A stretch of DNA of 64,000 nucleotides, taken from assembly GCA_023627715.1 (NCBI GenBank), contig JAMAHW010000091.1, positions 115,565 through 179,564 on the forward strand, written 5' to 3'. The notes under the pieces are model-generated. The model was not told the origin of the DNA and did not search any database. It saw nothing but the letters and a program-made list of their open reading frames with translations. The translations under genes and the position numbers were made by a program. Origin of the DNA: Periconia sp. R9002. Its lineage: Eukaryota; Ascomycota; Dothideomycetes; Pleosporales; Periconiaceae. Within the stretch, counting starts at the first letter, position 1. Each line of letters begins with the position of its first letter. This document shows positions 12,971 through 25,500 of this stretch, in pieces.

Positions 12971-13730
12971 TTAACCGGACTTGGGAGCTTCCTTAGCATC
13001 AATAGCAGTCTCCTCACCCATAGCAGTAAGGACGATGACGTCTACAGCTCTGATTAGCAAAATGTTTCCTGCGCTGCCTGCCCGAGCGTGTACTTACTAG
13101 TGTCCTTGCCCTCGTCAACGAAGAGCTTGTTGATCTTGTCACCGGCTTCGCCATCGGGGAGCTTGACATCGTCCTTGGTGGAACCGTCGTCGGACATGAG
13201 GGACAAGAAACCGTCGTCAGTGACATCGAGCTGCAGGTTTTGTCAGCAGAGTTCCAAGAGGTGGGGCACCCGTGGCAAACTCACAAGCTGGTACTCAGTA
13301 CGGCGGACGTTGGGGACGTCCATGTTGTGAGTGGAGGGGCACAACTCTTCAAGCTTCTTGTTGGTGAAGATGTCGATGGCAACCAAGTGGACCTTGGCGT
13401 GACCGTGCTTGCCGGTCTTGGAGGTGGACATCTCGACAATCTTGCAAGGGCGGTTCTTGATGACCACGAAACCGTTCTTCCTCAGAGCAGAGCACTGCAT
13501 GGGGTAGGTCATGGAGGCACCGGCATCGGCGCTCTCGAAGGTGTGCTCATGCTGTACACGATGCGATCAGCCAGTGTTGGATGAATGGAGTTGTGCGCGA
13601 ACAAAAGCGTCGGGAAGGGAGGCCTGGGCGCAAACATGCGAGCGGCGGAAGTTGCCAACGCGGGGTAGAAAAAAAGATGCATTGGGAGATGCGGGGCAGC
13701 AAGAGGACATACCTGCGCGTCGTCGGCCAT
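12971..13730 (-). CDS. HYP2: Translation factor eIF5A (hypusine-containing)
   Basis: Four exons: 13730-13713, 13551-13285, 13230-13098 and 13041-12971. Introns are 161, 54 and 56 bp, all GT..AG, and the product is 162 residues. Exon 1 encodes only MADDAQ. The hypusine loop [12 protein letters not shown] is intact, with the modified lysine at K54. The N-terminal SH3-like domain is followed by the OB-fold ([12 protein letters not shown]..., [10 protein letters not shown]). eIF5A relieves ribosomes stalled at poly-proline and acts in termination. It requires deoxyhypusine synthase and hydroxylase, which are not in this window. The long first intron sits directly after the start region, a usual place for transcription-enhancing introns in highly expressed fungal genes. 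Confidence 0.96.
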
Positions 13731-14057
13731 GGTGATTAATGAGAGGAGGATACGACGGTCTGAGGAAGTGGTAGTTAGAAAACTTGTTCGGCTGGGGGGG
13801 GTTGACGGCTGAGGGCGAGGGGGGTCTTTATGGGGGGAGAGAAGAAGTCTTGCTTCTGGATTTTGAATTGGGCGGCGGAGGGGCTACGGGACGCTAGCCA
13901 GTCACCCTTGCCTAGCGTCGGCCCGGATCAACGTTTCCACGGCCGGGCTCCCTCCAGACTCCAGAGGGACTCGTGTGTCCATTGTGGTCAGCTAATCATC
14001 CTTCGACATCGATAATCCCACAAGATGCTCCGTTGACGATTGACATAGCAGGGAAAC
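13731..14057. promoter_or_regulatory. Divergent promoter eIF5A / VPS52
   Basis: 327 bp separate the two divergent start codons, so both promoters must lie in this interval. A G-run (about 13792-13802) and GGGGAG purine tracts on the + strand (C/T-rich for eIF5A) fit the leader of the highly expressed eIF5A gene. No other feature was seen. Confidence 0.55.
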
Positions 14058-16161
14058 ATGTGGGGCCTCGATAGAATTACCACCAATTCTACCCTCTCTG
14101 GTGCTGCCACACCTCCACCTCGTCGCGATTCCTACTCTCCTGCCTCCCGTCGGCCATACCCAGGGCCTGGCGCTTTACCTCCTCGGCCCGGCCTGAACCC
14201 GCGGTCATCCTCACTGTCGCTCGTCTCTCCCAGTGCTTCCAATGTCAGTCTGCCACTGGGGGCCCGCGTTCCCAATGGCGCTGGTCGCCGGCGACCCAAC
14301 GGGGGTGTACCCTTGGACGTAGCGGATCCAGTCCAGGTGTTGAGCACGATAATGGGAGGGCCGCCACGAAAGCCAGTGTCCCTGAAGCAAGATGATGCGG
14401 ACACGGCTATCGTGCAGAAGCCGGACGAGGTAGAGGCGGACATAGATTTTGGAGGGCTGAGTCTCAAGGATTTTGTGGCGGAAGCGGAGGCCACGACCAA
14501 CGCACGGCAGTCTTCTTCTGTACATACATATAGTGCCCAATCAGTCGAAGAATGTATGTGTTTACATCCTGAACCTCGCTTGTCTGCTTATCGTGATCGC
14601 AGTCGATAAAGAAAAGGATAAATTCGAAGATCTCCACAAATCGATACTAGCCTGCGACGAGGTCCTCAAGTCTGTGGAGACCTATCTTACCAACTTCCAA
14701 GCAGATCTAGGCGCTGTTTCTGCAGAGATTGAATCACTCCAGAATCGCTCTATTGCACTTAACACCAAACTCGAGAATCGCAAAGTGGTCGAACGGAAAC
14801 TGGGACCTGCAGTGGAAGACATTAGCATAGCACCGGCTGTCGTTCGCAAGATAGCCGAAGGGCCTGTCGATGAGGGGTTCATTCGTGCTCTCGCCGAAGT
14901 CGAAAAGCGATCCAAGATTGTTTCCACCAAGACCAAAGAGCAGCCAGATATCAAAGCACTCGAGGACATAAAACCTCTGCTTGCCGACCTCACCAATCGT
15001 GCGATCGAGCGCATACGTGACCACATTGTTGCACAGATCAAAGCGATACGGTCGCCTTCCATGAATGCCCAGGTCATACAGCAGCAAGCACTTTTGAAAT
15101 ACAAAGATCTATATGCTTTTCTCGCTAAACACCAACCCGAATTGGCGTCCCAAATAAGTCAAGCATACATTTTCACCATGAGATGGTATTACCTGAACCA
15201 TTTTACGCGGTATAAAACGAGTCTGGAAAAATTGAAGTTGCATATCCTGGATAATTATGACGTGCTGGGTGAGGATCCTAACGCAAAGCGAGGAAGCGCT
15301 CTATTGGGACCTAAGAGGAGCGGCGCGCCGGCGTCCTACGATGCATTTTCGCTCGGACGACGCATGGACATGCTCAAAACGAGTTCCATGAACGCGCTGC
15401 CAGCCCATTTAGCAGAAGAGGAGAAGACTGCGCATCACCTGGAAAACCCTTTCCGCAGCTTCAATCTTGCTCTCATCGATAATGCATCGTTTGAGTACAC
15501 ATTTCTTACGTCTTACTTTTCGCCCAGTCAAACGCACCACGCGATCATGCGCACGTTCACGGCAATCTTTGAGCCTACATTTGCGCTGGGGCAAGCCTTG
15601 ACGAAACAGCTGGTGGAAAGTACAACCGATACCTTGGGCGTGTTGTTATGCGTCCGATTGAATCAACACCTGGCGTTTGAGCTTCAGAGACGGAAAGTTC
15701 CCGCAGTAGAGGGATACATCAACGCCACCAGCATGCTCTTATGGCCCCGTTTCCAAAAGATTCTCGATCTGCACTGCACATCGCTTCAGAAAGTGACGGC
15801 TGCATTGCCTAATCGACCATCAGCGGGTGCCGCACTGCTGTCTACGGCGGCCGCCTCGACCACTTCAACAGCACCTACACCCTTGACGCAAAAGTTTGCC
15901 AATTTACTCCAGGGGATATTGGCGCTCTCGAGCGAGGCTGGCGACGACGAGCCTGTCAGCGTGTCGGTAGGGAGGTTACGGTCTGAATACGAAGTCTATC
16001 TGAACAAGGCGGGCAAATCAATCGGGGACGCAAGGAAAAGGGAGAGGTTTCTGTGTAACAACTATAGTCTTGTGTGTACGATATTGACAGACGTGGAAGG
16101 GCGGCTGGGGGATGATACGAAGAAGCATTTTGAGAAACTAAGGGATGCTTTCGACAAGTAG
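14058..16161 (+). CDS. VPS52: GARP/EARP complex subunit Vps52
   Basis: Two exons, 14058-14553 and 14603-16161, with a 49-bp intron (GTATGT...TCGCAG). They join SVEE-F-DKEKDKFEDLHKSI and give 684 residues. The ATG at 14058 opens MWGLDRITTN. Residues 1-150 are a Pro/Ser/Arg-rich disordered region. The short acidic stretch DIDFGGLSLKDFVAEAE leads to the coiled-coil start of the Vps52 domain (KSVETYLTNFQADLGAVSAEIESLQ). The domain then runs through the LEKLKLHILDNYDVLG and FEYTFLTSYF segments typical of the family. Vps52 is a core subunit of the tether that receives endosome-derived vesicles at the trans-Golgi. It shares a divergent promoter region with eIF5A. Confidence 0.9.
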
Positions 16162-17741
16162 AAGCATGCTGATTGGAGTTGGATTGGATTTGGGGTTAGC
16201 GATTGAGCGATTTGGTATATTTGACACGGATCATGAGCAAGGTTTTTATTATCATCATCACCATAATCATCGTGTGGAAATGGAGCTACAGGTTCTATGG
16301 ACACAGCAAGGAGCTGCCTGCCATTACGGCAATTATGCCGTGAACCATGACGAGGACGGGGAGAAAATTGTGGTTATTATCCAGAGACGCCGTGGTGAGG
16401 TGCTCAAGTGGTGAAGCAGGCCCTCGAGGGCTTTTTATCCAAGATGAAAACGACGAGTGCATTGTTTTTATATCTAAGTGAAGCCTTACTACGCTGGAGT
16501 AGGTCTCAAAATGGGCAAGATGAGAGCAATATAGACGGCCGTCAATTAACCTATCACACCTCGTTTGTGATGCTTCATGCCTTGGAGCGGGTACGATGCC
16601 ACTGGCCAGTCATGTGGTTGGCGCTGGTAGATGGGTGCGGGAACGCAAAACACGATCCATGCGGAACAACACACAGCCATTCACGAGGCATTGTCGCACT
16701 CCACCCCATACCAAAAACCTGGGGCCATCACGGCGGGCCTGAATCCGTTGGCTGTCAGTTTCGCAGAGCGCAGCCGCTATTGACAAAACACGCCTGGCCG
16801 TGGCTGGCGCTTAGAAACACTCGCATCCAATCACGCCCGCCCCAGGCCCGACGACATGCGACCACCACGACCCTCGTTTCCCAGGCACGCGCAAAAATAG
16901 AGCATCCGCACCCCGTTATTGGGCGCTTGGGGCCAACCCCCTCGTTCGCCACGACTGTATATTATTATGACATGGCACGCTGCGTTGGTTCGAATGGAGA
17001 CTGGATTTGGGCCGGGCTTTCATTTCGAGGAGCGTACCATTCACTCTGGCTGCAGGAACGAACGGTAGTAGCTCTGGAATCCCGTCTTCTCTTCTTCCAT
17101 TACCCTTGTTTACCTTTTTTTCTCTTCTCCCACATCATCCTCTTTTTACTATATCTCGCTGGGCCTTAGGTGCTGTACGAGTTTTGTTTATCTGCTTGAT
17201 TCCCCCGGTAGCGTAATTTCGACAAAGGACCGGTTCCCTCGTCACCCTCACTTGAAAAAAATCACATCAAGAAAAAAAAGAACAACGAAACGAAAAAGAA
17301 CGGAATAGGTATTGGAAGCAAGGCATGCTTGTTCAAGAGTAAAGGAATCACGATCTACGACATACATAATGGCAGAGAAGATGGTCAAGACCCAAAAGGC
17401 ACCGTGGCTAGCCATGACTTTGGGAGGATGCTGTGCATCACGAAAGGATGTCGTTGACATGGAGGAACATGAGAGTTCAAGGGCTTTGAGAGTAAATGGT
17501 AGGTTGTTTTTGTCGCGTTGTTCTGATTTTCCTCTGTCTTCTTCCATGTCGTACTGGAGTCGAACATGAATGCTGAACATGTACTCAACTCTCATCACGC
17601 ATACTGTTACGATACTCCAAGAAGCACACTAACATTCTCACAGAAGAATCAGAAATTCAGATCTGCTATGAACAACCACAACCCATCTCACAGCCTATTG
17701 CCTCCCCGACAATAGCGCGCCCAACTACTAGCCACTCTACC
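16162..17741. other. 1.6-kb intergenic region, no gene supported
   Basis: Open frames (for example 16408-17169) start on non-ATG codons, lack domains and have no codon pattern. The segment at about 17060-17160 is T/C-rich and could be the leader of the downstream gene. No repeats or RNA genes recognised. Confidence 0.45.
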
Positions 17742-19568
17742 ATGAGCCGCCATCTGTCACAATGGGCTGCCCAAGGTCGTGACTTTGCTACACGGGCATC
17801 ATCGCGAGCAAGTGTTCACACTCTGACACGCCCTCACAAAACACATCCAAGACCCCGTCCCTCCATCGGCCGCCCCATGGACTTTAGACATACCAACAGC
17901 GTGGACGGCATTCAAAGTATGCTCGATGATGCCACAATGCCTGTCCGTCGACGTCGAAGCTTTCAACCACTTGAGCTGTCCATCTATCTACCCGATGGGA
18001 GACTGAGCCCTCTCCCAGATTTTGAAGAAGACGGGTGGGTGAAGAAGCCTGCTCAAGCAGTCGTCAGAAACAGAGATTCTGCAACCGATTCCATCTCATC
18101 CGGCTCCGGTGTTTCGGACTGGCTTGTGCAGCGTAAACCAGTGGGATCAGGATCACGCAGATCGAGCGTGCAGAGCATGCAGTCGACTCAATCTCGACCG
18201 CCCTCTTCTACTTTCTCAGTCCTGCCGTTCCTCCTCGAAGAACCAGCAGCCAGTGCAGACTCCAATGTCAGCTCACCCACACTGGTTCGCCGCTCTCATA
18301 CTTCATCGACCCTTTCTTCATCACGAAGGGTGTTGTCAAGGCTGTCCTCGCCTTCTCCTTCTCGCGCCCGTGCAAGCACAGCACCCTCTTCTCGTCCCGG
18401 CAGCCTCCGTAAATTCAAGGTGGACCGGGATCCTTCTTCAGACGAAGTCGATGCTGCGATCCGCGAACTCAACACCATTGTCGAAGAGCGACGCGCAGAT
18501 GCTTACCGATCCGCCAACTACGGCTCACGCTTCGACAACCTCCCTCCCCCATCCCCATCCTCCCACGTCCCTGCCATCGCACCTTCTCTCCGTATGAAGG
18601 TCCGCTCGGAGACGTTGTCCGACATTGGCTCCGCATTCTCCGCGCCTCTAGTCGCCAAACCGCTGCCAACTCCCCCGAAGCCATCGTCGACATCAAAACC
18701 ACTCCGACTGGAGCCTCCAAAGCGCACCTTCAGCGGCCCGCTCGATTCCAACCCCATCACACCGCCAACTCCCACCATCCCCGGCCGCCTCGGCGCCTGG
18801 CTGAAGCGCTCTCTCCCTCCCACCCCCTCGAGCACCTCCTTCAAACCCGCCTCCTCCCACCCATCATCCCTTAAATCCCTGAAGTCCCCCAAATCCCTCA
18901 AATCCCTCCGTTCCTCCAAAGCCAGCACCACCCCGACGACCCCATTCTACCAATGCCAATCCGCGCACCAACACGACGTGTCTCAACAATACTTCGACAT
19001 GGAATCCCGCGCGTCCGTCTCCACCACGGCAAACGGTAGCCGTCCCTCCTCCTCCAGCTCGCAAACCATAACCTCGCACTCGCGCCACGCGAGCAACGAC
19101 ACCGCAACCGCAACCCTCTACTCCTCCTACCCCTCCACCCCATCCCTCACCTCGCACCGCTCCCTCTCGCCCACCTCGGACCTCGACTGCCCCACCATCC
19201 CGGGCACCCCTTCCACCACCACCCAAGCCCCCACCTCCTCCTCTTTCAAACCCCGCAAAACCCGCCGCGTCCCCGCCCCGCTCCTCCTCTCCAAAGACAA
19301 CAAGTCTACCGACCTGCGCATCGAAGCCTGTCTCGGGTCCGCGCGGAGCTTCCACTCCATGTCCAGCACGCGCTCGTCGGCATCTACATCCGCTGGAAAC
19401 GTGCGGTTCAGCCGCGACGGGCACCGTCGTAGCTTGAAACCCCCACCGAGTCCGAATTATGGGATCTTGAGGGGCATGGAGATTAGTGCGCGCGAGGAGG
19501 GCGTGTTGAGGGGGGGTGCTGCGGAAATGGTGTTGCCGAGTCCTGGGGCTGTTGGTGTGGCCTTTTAA
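17742..19568 (+). CDS. Ser/Pro-rich fungal protein of unknown function
   Basis: Uninterrupted 608-residue frame from ATG 17742. It is low-complexity, with Ser, Pro, Thr and Arg dominating. More conserved-looking islands are the N-terminal DGIQSMLDDATMPVRRRRSF with LELSIYLPDGRLSPLPDFEEDGWV (about 55-100), a predicted helix DEVDAAIRELNTIVEERRADAYRS (about 234-257), PGRLGAWLKRSLPPTPSS (about 344-361) and a KSLKSPKSLKSLRSSKAS repeat (about 374-391). No enzyme motif, signal peptide or TM segment is visible. The long frame, its start and its clear codon pattern argue for a real gene. It could be a cytoskeletal or polarity scaffold, but nothing in the sequence shows this. Many SP/TP and RxxS sites suggest heavy phosphorylation. 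Confidence 0.8.
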   Translation: MSRHLSQWAAQGRDFATRASSRASVHTLTRPHKTHPRPRPSIGRPMDFRHTNSVDGIQSMLDDATMPVRRRRSFQPLELSIYLPDGRLSPLPDFEEDGWVKKPAQAVVRNRDSATDSISSGSGVSDWLVQRKPVGSGSRRSSVQSMQSTQSRPPSSTFSVLPFLLEEPAASADSNVSSPTLVRRSHTSSTLSSSRRVLSRLSSPSPSRARASTAPSSRPGSLRKFKVDRDPSSDEVDAAIRELNTIVEERRADAYRSANYGSRFDNLPPPSPSSHVPAIAPSLRMKVRSETLSDIGSAFSAPLVAKPLPTPPKPSSTSKPLRLEPPKRTFSGPLDSNPITPPTPTIPGRLGAWLKRSLPPTPSSTSFKPASSHPSSLKSLKSPKSLKSLRSSKASTTPTTPFYQCQSAHQHDVSQQYFDMESRASVSTTANGSRPSSSSSQTITSHSRHASNDTATATLYSSYPSTPSLTSHRSLSPTSDLDCPTIPGTPSTTTQAPTSSSFKPRKTRRVPAPLLLSKDNKSTDLRIEACLGSARSFHSMSSTRSSASTSAGNVRFSRDGHRRSLKPPPSPNYGILRGMEISAREEGVLRGGAAEMVLPSPGAVGVAF

Positions 19569-22500
19569 GTATAGTGTGAAGGATCGTTTGGTTTCTATTC
19601 TTTACATTCGCTCTACCTTATTTTTGTGTTGTTGAGAGGAGGGTATGTGTGTTGTGGAGGCTTGGGAAGAGAGAGAGTGGCGTGGGAGATACCAAAAAGG
19701 GGCGGATGGAAACACGAAAACTTTTATATATATACCCAATACCCAGCCCCCTTTCCCCCCGCTCCTTTTACGTTGATGGATGCTTAGTATCCCGCTTCCC
19801 CCTTCCATATATCCGTCACCTATTCTGTTTGTTGTGTTTTGAATTTTGAGGAAGGAGTGGAGGAAGATGTAATGATTGAATGGATGGATGGCTTGTATGG
19901 ATGTATGTATGTAGTTTCACACGAATATACCACAGTCAACGATGTCGTCATCATCGTTAGCACTTCTTACCATCTTCCATCCCGTTCCACGTTCTTCAAC
20001 CAACGAAGTCCTCGTTCGTTCCTTTCTTGTTAAAAGTTGCACTTTTCTATGTGTTATTTCTTTTTGCCTGTTACTTCTTCACCAAACTAAATTCCTCCTC
20101 CACCCTGAGGTAAACAAATTAATGTACGCTATTACTTAAGTAACTACTTTACTGATCATTTATTATGTATACCTACCTACCTCACTTGAGTTACTTCTTT
20201 TACCGCTCTTCTTATCCCATCCCATCCCATTCCATCTCAACCATGTATGTATATATACGCATACCTTCCCAAACTCCTCTACCCCTTAAATTCCCCCTTA
20301 TTCTTACCCCCATCCTCCCCTCAACTCCTCACAAATACAATATAATACAGTTCGTACAACGTAGTCCTATAAGGAGTAGGGAAAAGAAAAGAAAAGTGTG
20401 AGGAGGGGACTATGTATTTAGACGTTTAGTTGCAGTTTGTTTCGGTTTTCGTGTTTTATCTTCATTTTTTTGTAGGATATTTAGGGGAACAGGCACGGTG
20501 GGGGGGAGTGGGTTGGGATAAAGGGATAGAGGACGTAGGTGGAATTAGAGTAGGGGTGGAGTAATGGGGTGTGTGTGCCGGCGTGGATCTGAGGAAAGAG
20601 GAAACGAGAGAGGAAGAGGGATATAAGGGTTTAGAGGTGTTGGATGGGTGTAGTGTGTACAAGAATATATATATGAAGATACATCGTATTCTATGTCTCG
20701 TTTAACCCCACCTGGATTATATCCTATCTTCTTCTACTACCTAACCTCCCCCACTTCTTTAGAACCTAGAAGTAAACAAGGCTATCTCACCTACCCACCT
20801 AGGCAAACAAACAAACATAAAAAAGGGGAAGTAGAAAATACGCATATACATACACGTTCAAACCCCACGTTTCAAAACCAAAAACCCTCTCTCTCCCCTA
20901 TCACTAAATAAAATAAACGTGTGAGAACTTCTTCATAAAAAAATAACTACCTACTAGGGTACGAAAAGACTTATTCACCCTTTCCTCTTCTCCCCCCTAA
21001 AAAGAGTATGGAAAAAAGGGGGAGAAGTTGTTATAGTCCTTATAAATAATAAAAAGATTTTCTCTCCACCTCCCCCCCCTCTCATCCTTCGCATACATCT
21101 AATCCGACACCTAAAGAACGAGGGCATGCATTTTCAAAAAACGAAAATAAAAGCGTAACGAAGATAACCTATACCCACCACTCCATCACACCCCTGCAAC
21201 TTTCTAACGCCAACTACACAGAAAACATATCCCTCACCGTAGCATACCCAGCCTATGTAATTCCATTTCCATTCCACCTCGTTAATACTAATACACTATA
21301 GGATATGTCTGTGAAAAAAGCGTAAAATGGGTATAGTTTATGCATAATTGCTAATGTTTTCATTTTATAAATCCAAGGGAAACAGAATGGAATAAAAGTT
21401 GTATGGGATGGTGGGTGTTTAGGACTTATTTTTTGTTATTTGTGTATATGTGTGTGTATGTGTGTGCGTGTGAGTTTTCTTTCCTTCTTATTGTCTGATA
21501 GAATTGGTGCTTGGAGAGAGAGAGGGGGAAAAGAAAAAGTAGCCATACACATACAAACACAGAAAAAAAAAATCCATGGAGAGAAAGTTAGGTTACATGT
21601 ATGCATATAGCTGCTTTAAAACAAATTAGCAAATAAATACGCAAAACAAACTCATCAATGCCCCACAAGGCAACATGAACGCTTAGTCCTTTTCAGCAAG
21701 TATGCACGTTACATACGTAGCTTTCATTCCACATATGATTCTTTCCCCTTTTTTTCTCTTATCTAGAAATAAACAAAACAAAGACAACAAAAAATTGGAA
21801 AATAGACAAGACAGTACAAATCACGCGTTTGGATGTACAGTATAAGTACATGTAGATTTCTGCTTTCCTACTAGGCTAACAACCAACATCAAACTTTAGC
21901 ACCAACTTCCTTCCTTCCTCTCTTCCCTACCTACAGACTCCTACAAAGCACCGATTTCTACATCTCCCTCACCTACAACCTACACAAACACCCCCCAACA
22001 TACCCACCCACCTTACTAACCAACCCCTGTACGACCGTACCACACACTCACAGCCTAGCCCAAGCCACCCCAGAAAACAAAAAGAAAGGAAAAGAAGAAA
22101 GGCGTCGCCTTAGTGTTGCACCAGGGCGGCGGTTCCGGCTCGATGGGGTAGTAGGTAGTTTGTGTTTATTTAGGTAGTTTAGGTTGGGTTATTTGGATGG
22201 AATTTTTTTAGTTGGGCTAGTTGGTTTAGGGAGGGAAGGGGGTAATAGAGGGATGGGATTAGGATTAGGAAGGTGTGGTGGTTGGGTGCAGATTTTAGTG
22301 GGTGAGTGGTTGAGGGTTGGGAGAGGGTAGGAAGAGAGGAAGGAGAGAAGGGTAAGAGGGACGAGGCTGGAGGGGAGGGGGATGGTGGGGTTCCGAGGTT
22401 GAGTGGTGATGGTCATGGTGATGCTGGCGGTGTGGGATGAATAGATGAATGCATGTAGATGGATATATTGCTTTTTGTTCTCGCTCGTTATGACTTTGGA

Positions 22501-25500
22501 TGTGCGGGAAGCGAGGTGAGAAGGGACCGGACGGATGAGATGGACGCGTGAGATGAACCAATTGTCATCACAACTCACTCATCCCGCGAAAAATCTCATC
22601 GACCACATGCATCATCGCACTTTCCCACGTCAGCCAGCCATCGCAAACTCACCACCGATGATGAGCCAACAAGTGGACATGGATGTCCGAGTACTGTTGT
22701 TTCTCACAGCCATAGCAAGTGCTCCCTCGAACAAACACGTACCCGAGAAACCCCATCATCCAGCGTCTCTCCTTTCCCCGCACTGCAGCATTCCGATCCG
22801 AGGGGCTCTCGTCGACCTGGTAGCTGGGACGCTTAGTTTCCCTTGCTTGCTGGCTCCGTGTCTCACCAGGTGCTTGTGTGACCAGAGGGAAGGAGGAGAG
22901 GGTTGGCGAAAGCCCCAGTAACCAGGTAGTTCGATTCTTTTGGGTGATGCTGGCCTGTGGTTCCTTCGGGTTCATCCGAGGAATGGGATACAAGTGTATG
23001 TATGCACATGTACCTCGGAGGGGGGTCGTCTATGGATTACTCGTTGTGGGTACAAGTACCGTACCCAGGACATCGTCTAACGTGTCTCTGGTGAGACTGG
23101 CTTGGAATGGGGACCGCGTTCATTCTGACTGTTGTCATTCGGGCGTGTACTCTTTATGTCATGCTCCTTCGTTCCGAGTCGATGATTTGAAATGTTCCAT
23201 CGTTAGTGCGAGGATCTTGTTCAACGTCGTTCTTCGTGTTGACCGAATTCACCTCCGCTTGGCGATAGACGGCAGGATTAGCCACGATCCAACACGATGC
23301 TGCTGGTTCCCGTGTGGAGGCAGCATGAAACGAAGATTGAGCATGGTACATGGATGACAGGAGTGTGCATTCAAGATGTGTGATGAGAACTAAGGCAGGT
23401 AAATCTTTTTCGGGCATAGAAGATGTAACTATGATATGGGAGGACAGTGGCACAAAGACGGTGGTGTCCAATGGCAGAAGGCACGGGCTTACGTCACACG
23501 AAGGAGCGAGTCTGCGCGACCTAGGGTACTCGAGCAACAACGTTTCCAGTGGGGTGTTCCTTGTGAACGAGCAACTGGTACTAGAGGGAACACGGAGTGA
23601 CAGTGCACACAATACACAGTACTTGGGTTGTCTTCTCCAGTGTGGGATGGCACGACGACGGTGATGCAGCTTCGCCTCATGGCCCTCCCTGCACGTTTTG
23701 CTCTTATGCCTGTGCCTGTGCCTGTACGTGGCCGGGATACCCGAGGCCATGGCATGGTGACTTCAGGTGCGCGTGGACGGGCAGCACGCAGAGCCATTGA
23801 GATGTGGGAAAGGGAGGATACGATGGGATGGGTAGTCGGTAGGTACATGTAGATAGGTAGCTAGGCGACGCCGATGTTCCCTTGTTCCCAGCTTATGTGG
23901 TATCGTCAGGTAGCTAGGCCGGGGTCGGCGTGTACGACGGCCGCGTGCGCGCGCGACCGAAGCCCATTAGGGACATATGGGCAGAACGACAGACAGACAG
24001 GAAGCTGATAACTTCTTGGACGGACAAATAAATTGATGCAAGTTGCAAAGCGAGGTGGGCAGTGAATTAACGCCGATGCAGATGGGCAGACAGGTTATTA
24101 CCGATCCATGGTTTCTCCGTTTGGCGAGTGTATACGTATCGGTATGTATGTAATTGCGCTCCGAGGGCCAAGGCGAAGGCCGTTTGTACATGGTGTGAGC
24201 GATGGTGATGGATGTGGGAAACGATTTGGCAAACAATCTACGGGCGGCAGTATCCACTAGTTACTAGCCTCCAGCTGGGTAAACCGAACGAAGCCATGAC
24301 TAAGCGACCCTGGAAAGGTTCACCAGTTACCCAAAGGACGCTACGCTATTTCCCGAAATGGCATGGTTCTAGGGTGCTAGGGCTGCTTGACATCGACTGC
24401 TCATCAATGGCAATTGATTTTTCCGAGGGCGGCTGAGGGGGCGTGCACACATACGAATTGTGTATGTAGTCGCATGTTGGAAGCTGATGGCGGCGAGCAG
24501 CAAGGATGAATGCAGGTTGCAATTTTGGCAAGAAGGGCGATGGATGCGGTGGATACATCCTACCTAGGTAGCAGACCTCGGGACCGACTGACTAAGTAAG
24601 TGACTGACTGAATGCGCCTTGGGTTCAAATGTCGGAGGATTATGATTGCATGTCTTCTGATGATGATGACGATGATGGCAGCTTTGACACAGCCGCAGCA
24701 GGCGTGTTCGACTAGCCGCCGCGAATAGCCCCCGATGCGGAATCTCGGGCGCATTTTCTTTTCTTCTTTTCTAAGAATAACATGACGTTGCTTTCCCATC
24801 TTCCATGACTACTACATGTGTTTGATTGATGTAGCTTTGATGGTTTGCCATCTATGAACATGGCCATTCCCCCTTGAGGTTTTGCCTTTTGCTTTGGTTA
24901 GCATTACTGTGCATTCATTGTATTATGAATCATGCTGCATGGCTGCTTGGATGGCAGCAAGAAGGCCCTCTTTCTGACGGCGGCACCGGCAACGTGCGTG
25001 CTGTTCTCCTATGTACGGTCCCGTACGTATGGATGTAGGGAGGCGTCTCGGGAAGCTCCACGGGATACTGCCGAACCGTTGATTGGTTTAATTTTACTTT
25101 TGATTATTCTGGATTTTCTTATTCGACTGAGATTGATGACCGTGGGAGTCCAGTCCTCGGGGTATCGGGCATTAATCCCCTGAGGGCAAGGAAAGGCGTA
25201 TTCACGCAGTCCGACGGTGGATGGTACATACACACATACATACATGCATGCCTATGGACATTTGTAGGCAGAGGGATGGAGGCATGGAGGCGGCGCCGCT
25301 GGGTGAGTTTCATGTTCATGTTGGAAGGCGTGCGTGGGGTGTAGGGCTGGGGGAACCCATCGAATCAACGGCGTGGGCGAAAGATGACGGACTTTTGGTG
25401 CATGCTTTGCCTGGGTCGGTCCAAACGGGTACATGAAATTGTTTGGATCGTCCAGTTATCCATGGAGTACATCTGCTATCAACGGCATGGGATATGCTAT

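Noticed and set aside
16408..17169. 253-residue + strand frame
   Set aside because: Non-ATG start, no domain, irregular composition; probably chance in GC-balanced spacer.
22189..22578. 129-residue Pro/Ser-rich minus frame in the desert
   Set aside because: Low-complexity purine/pyrimidine repeat translated; no support as a gene.
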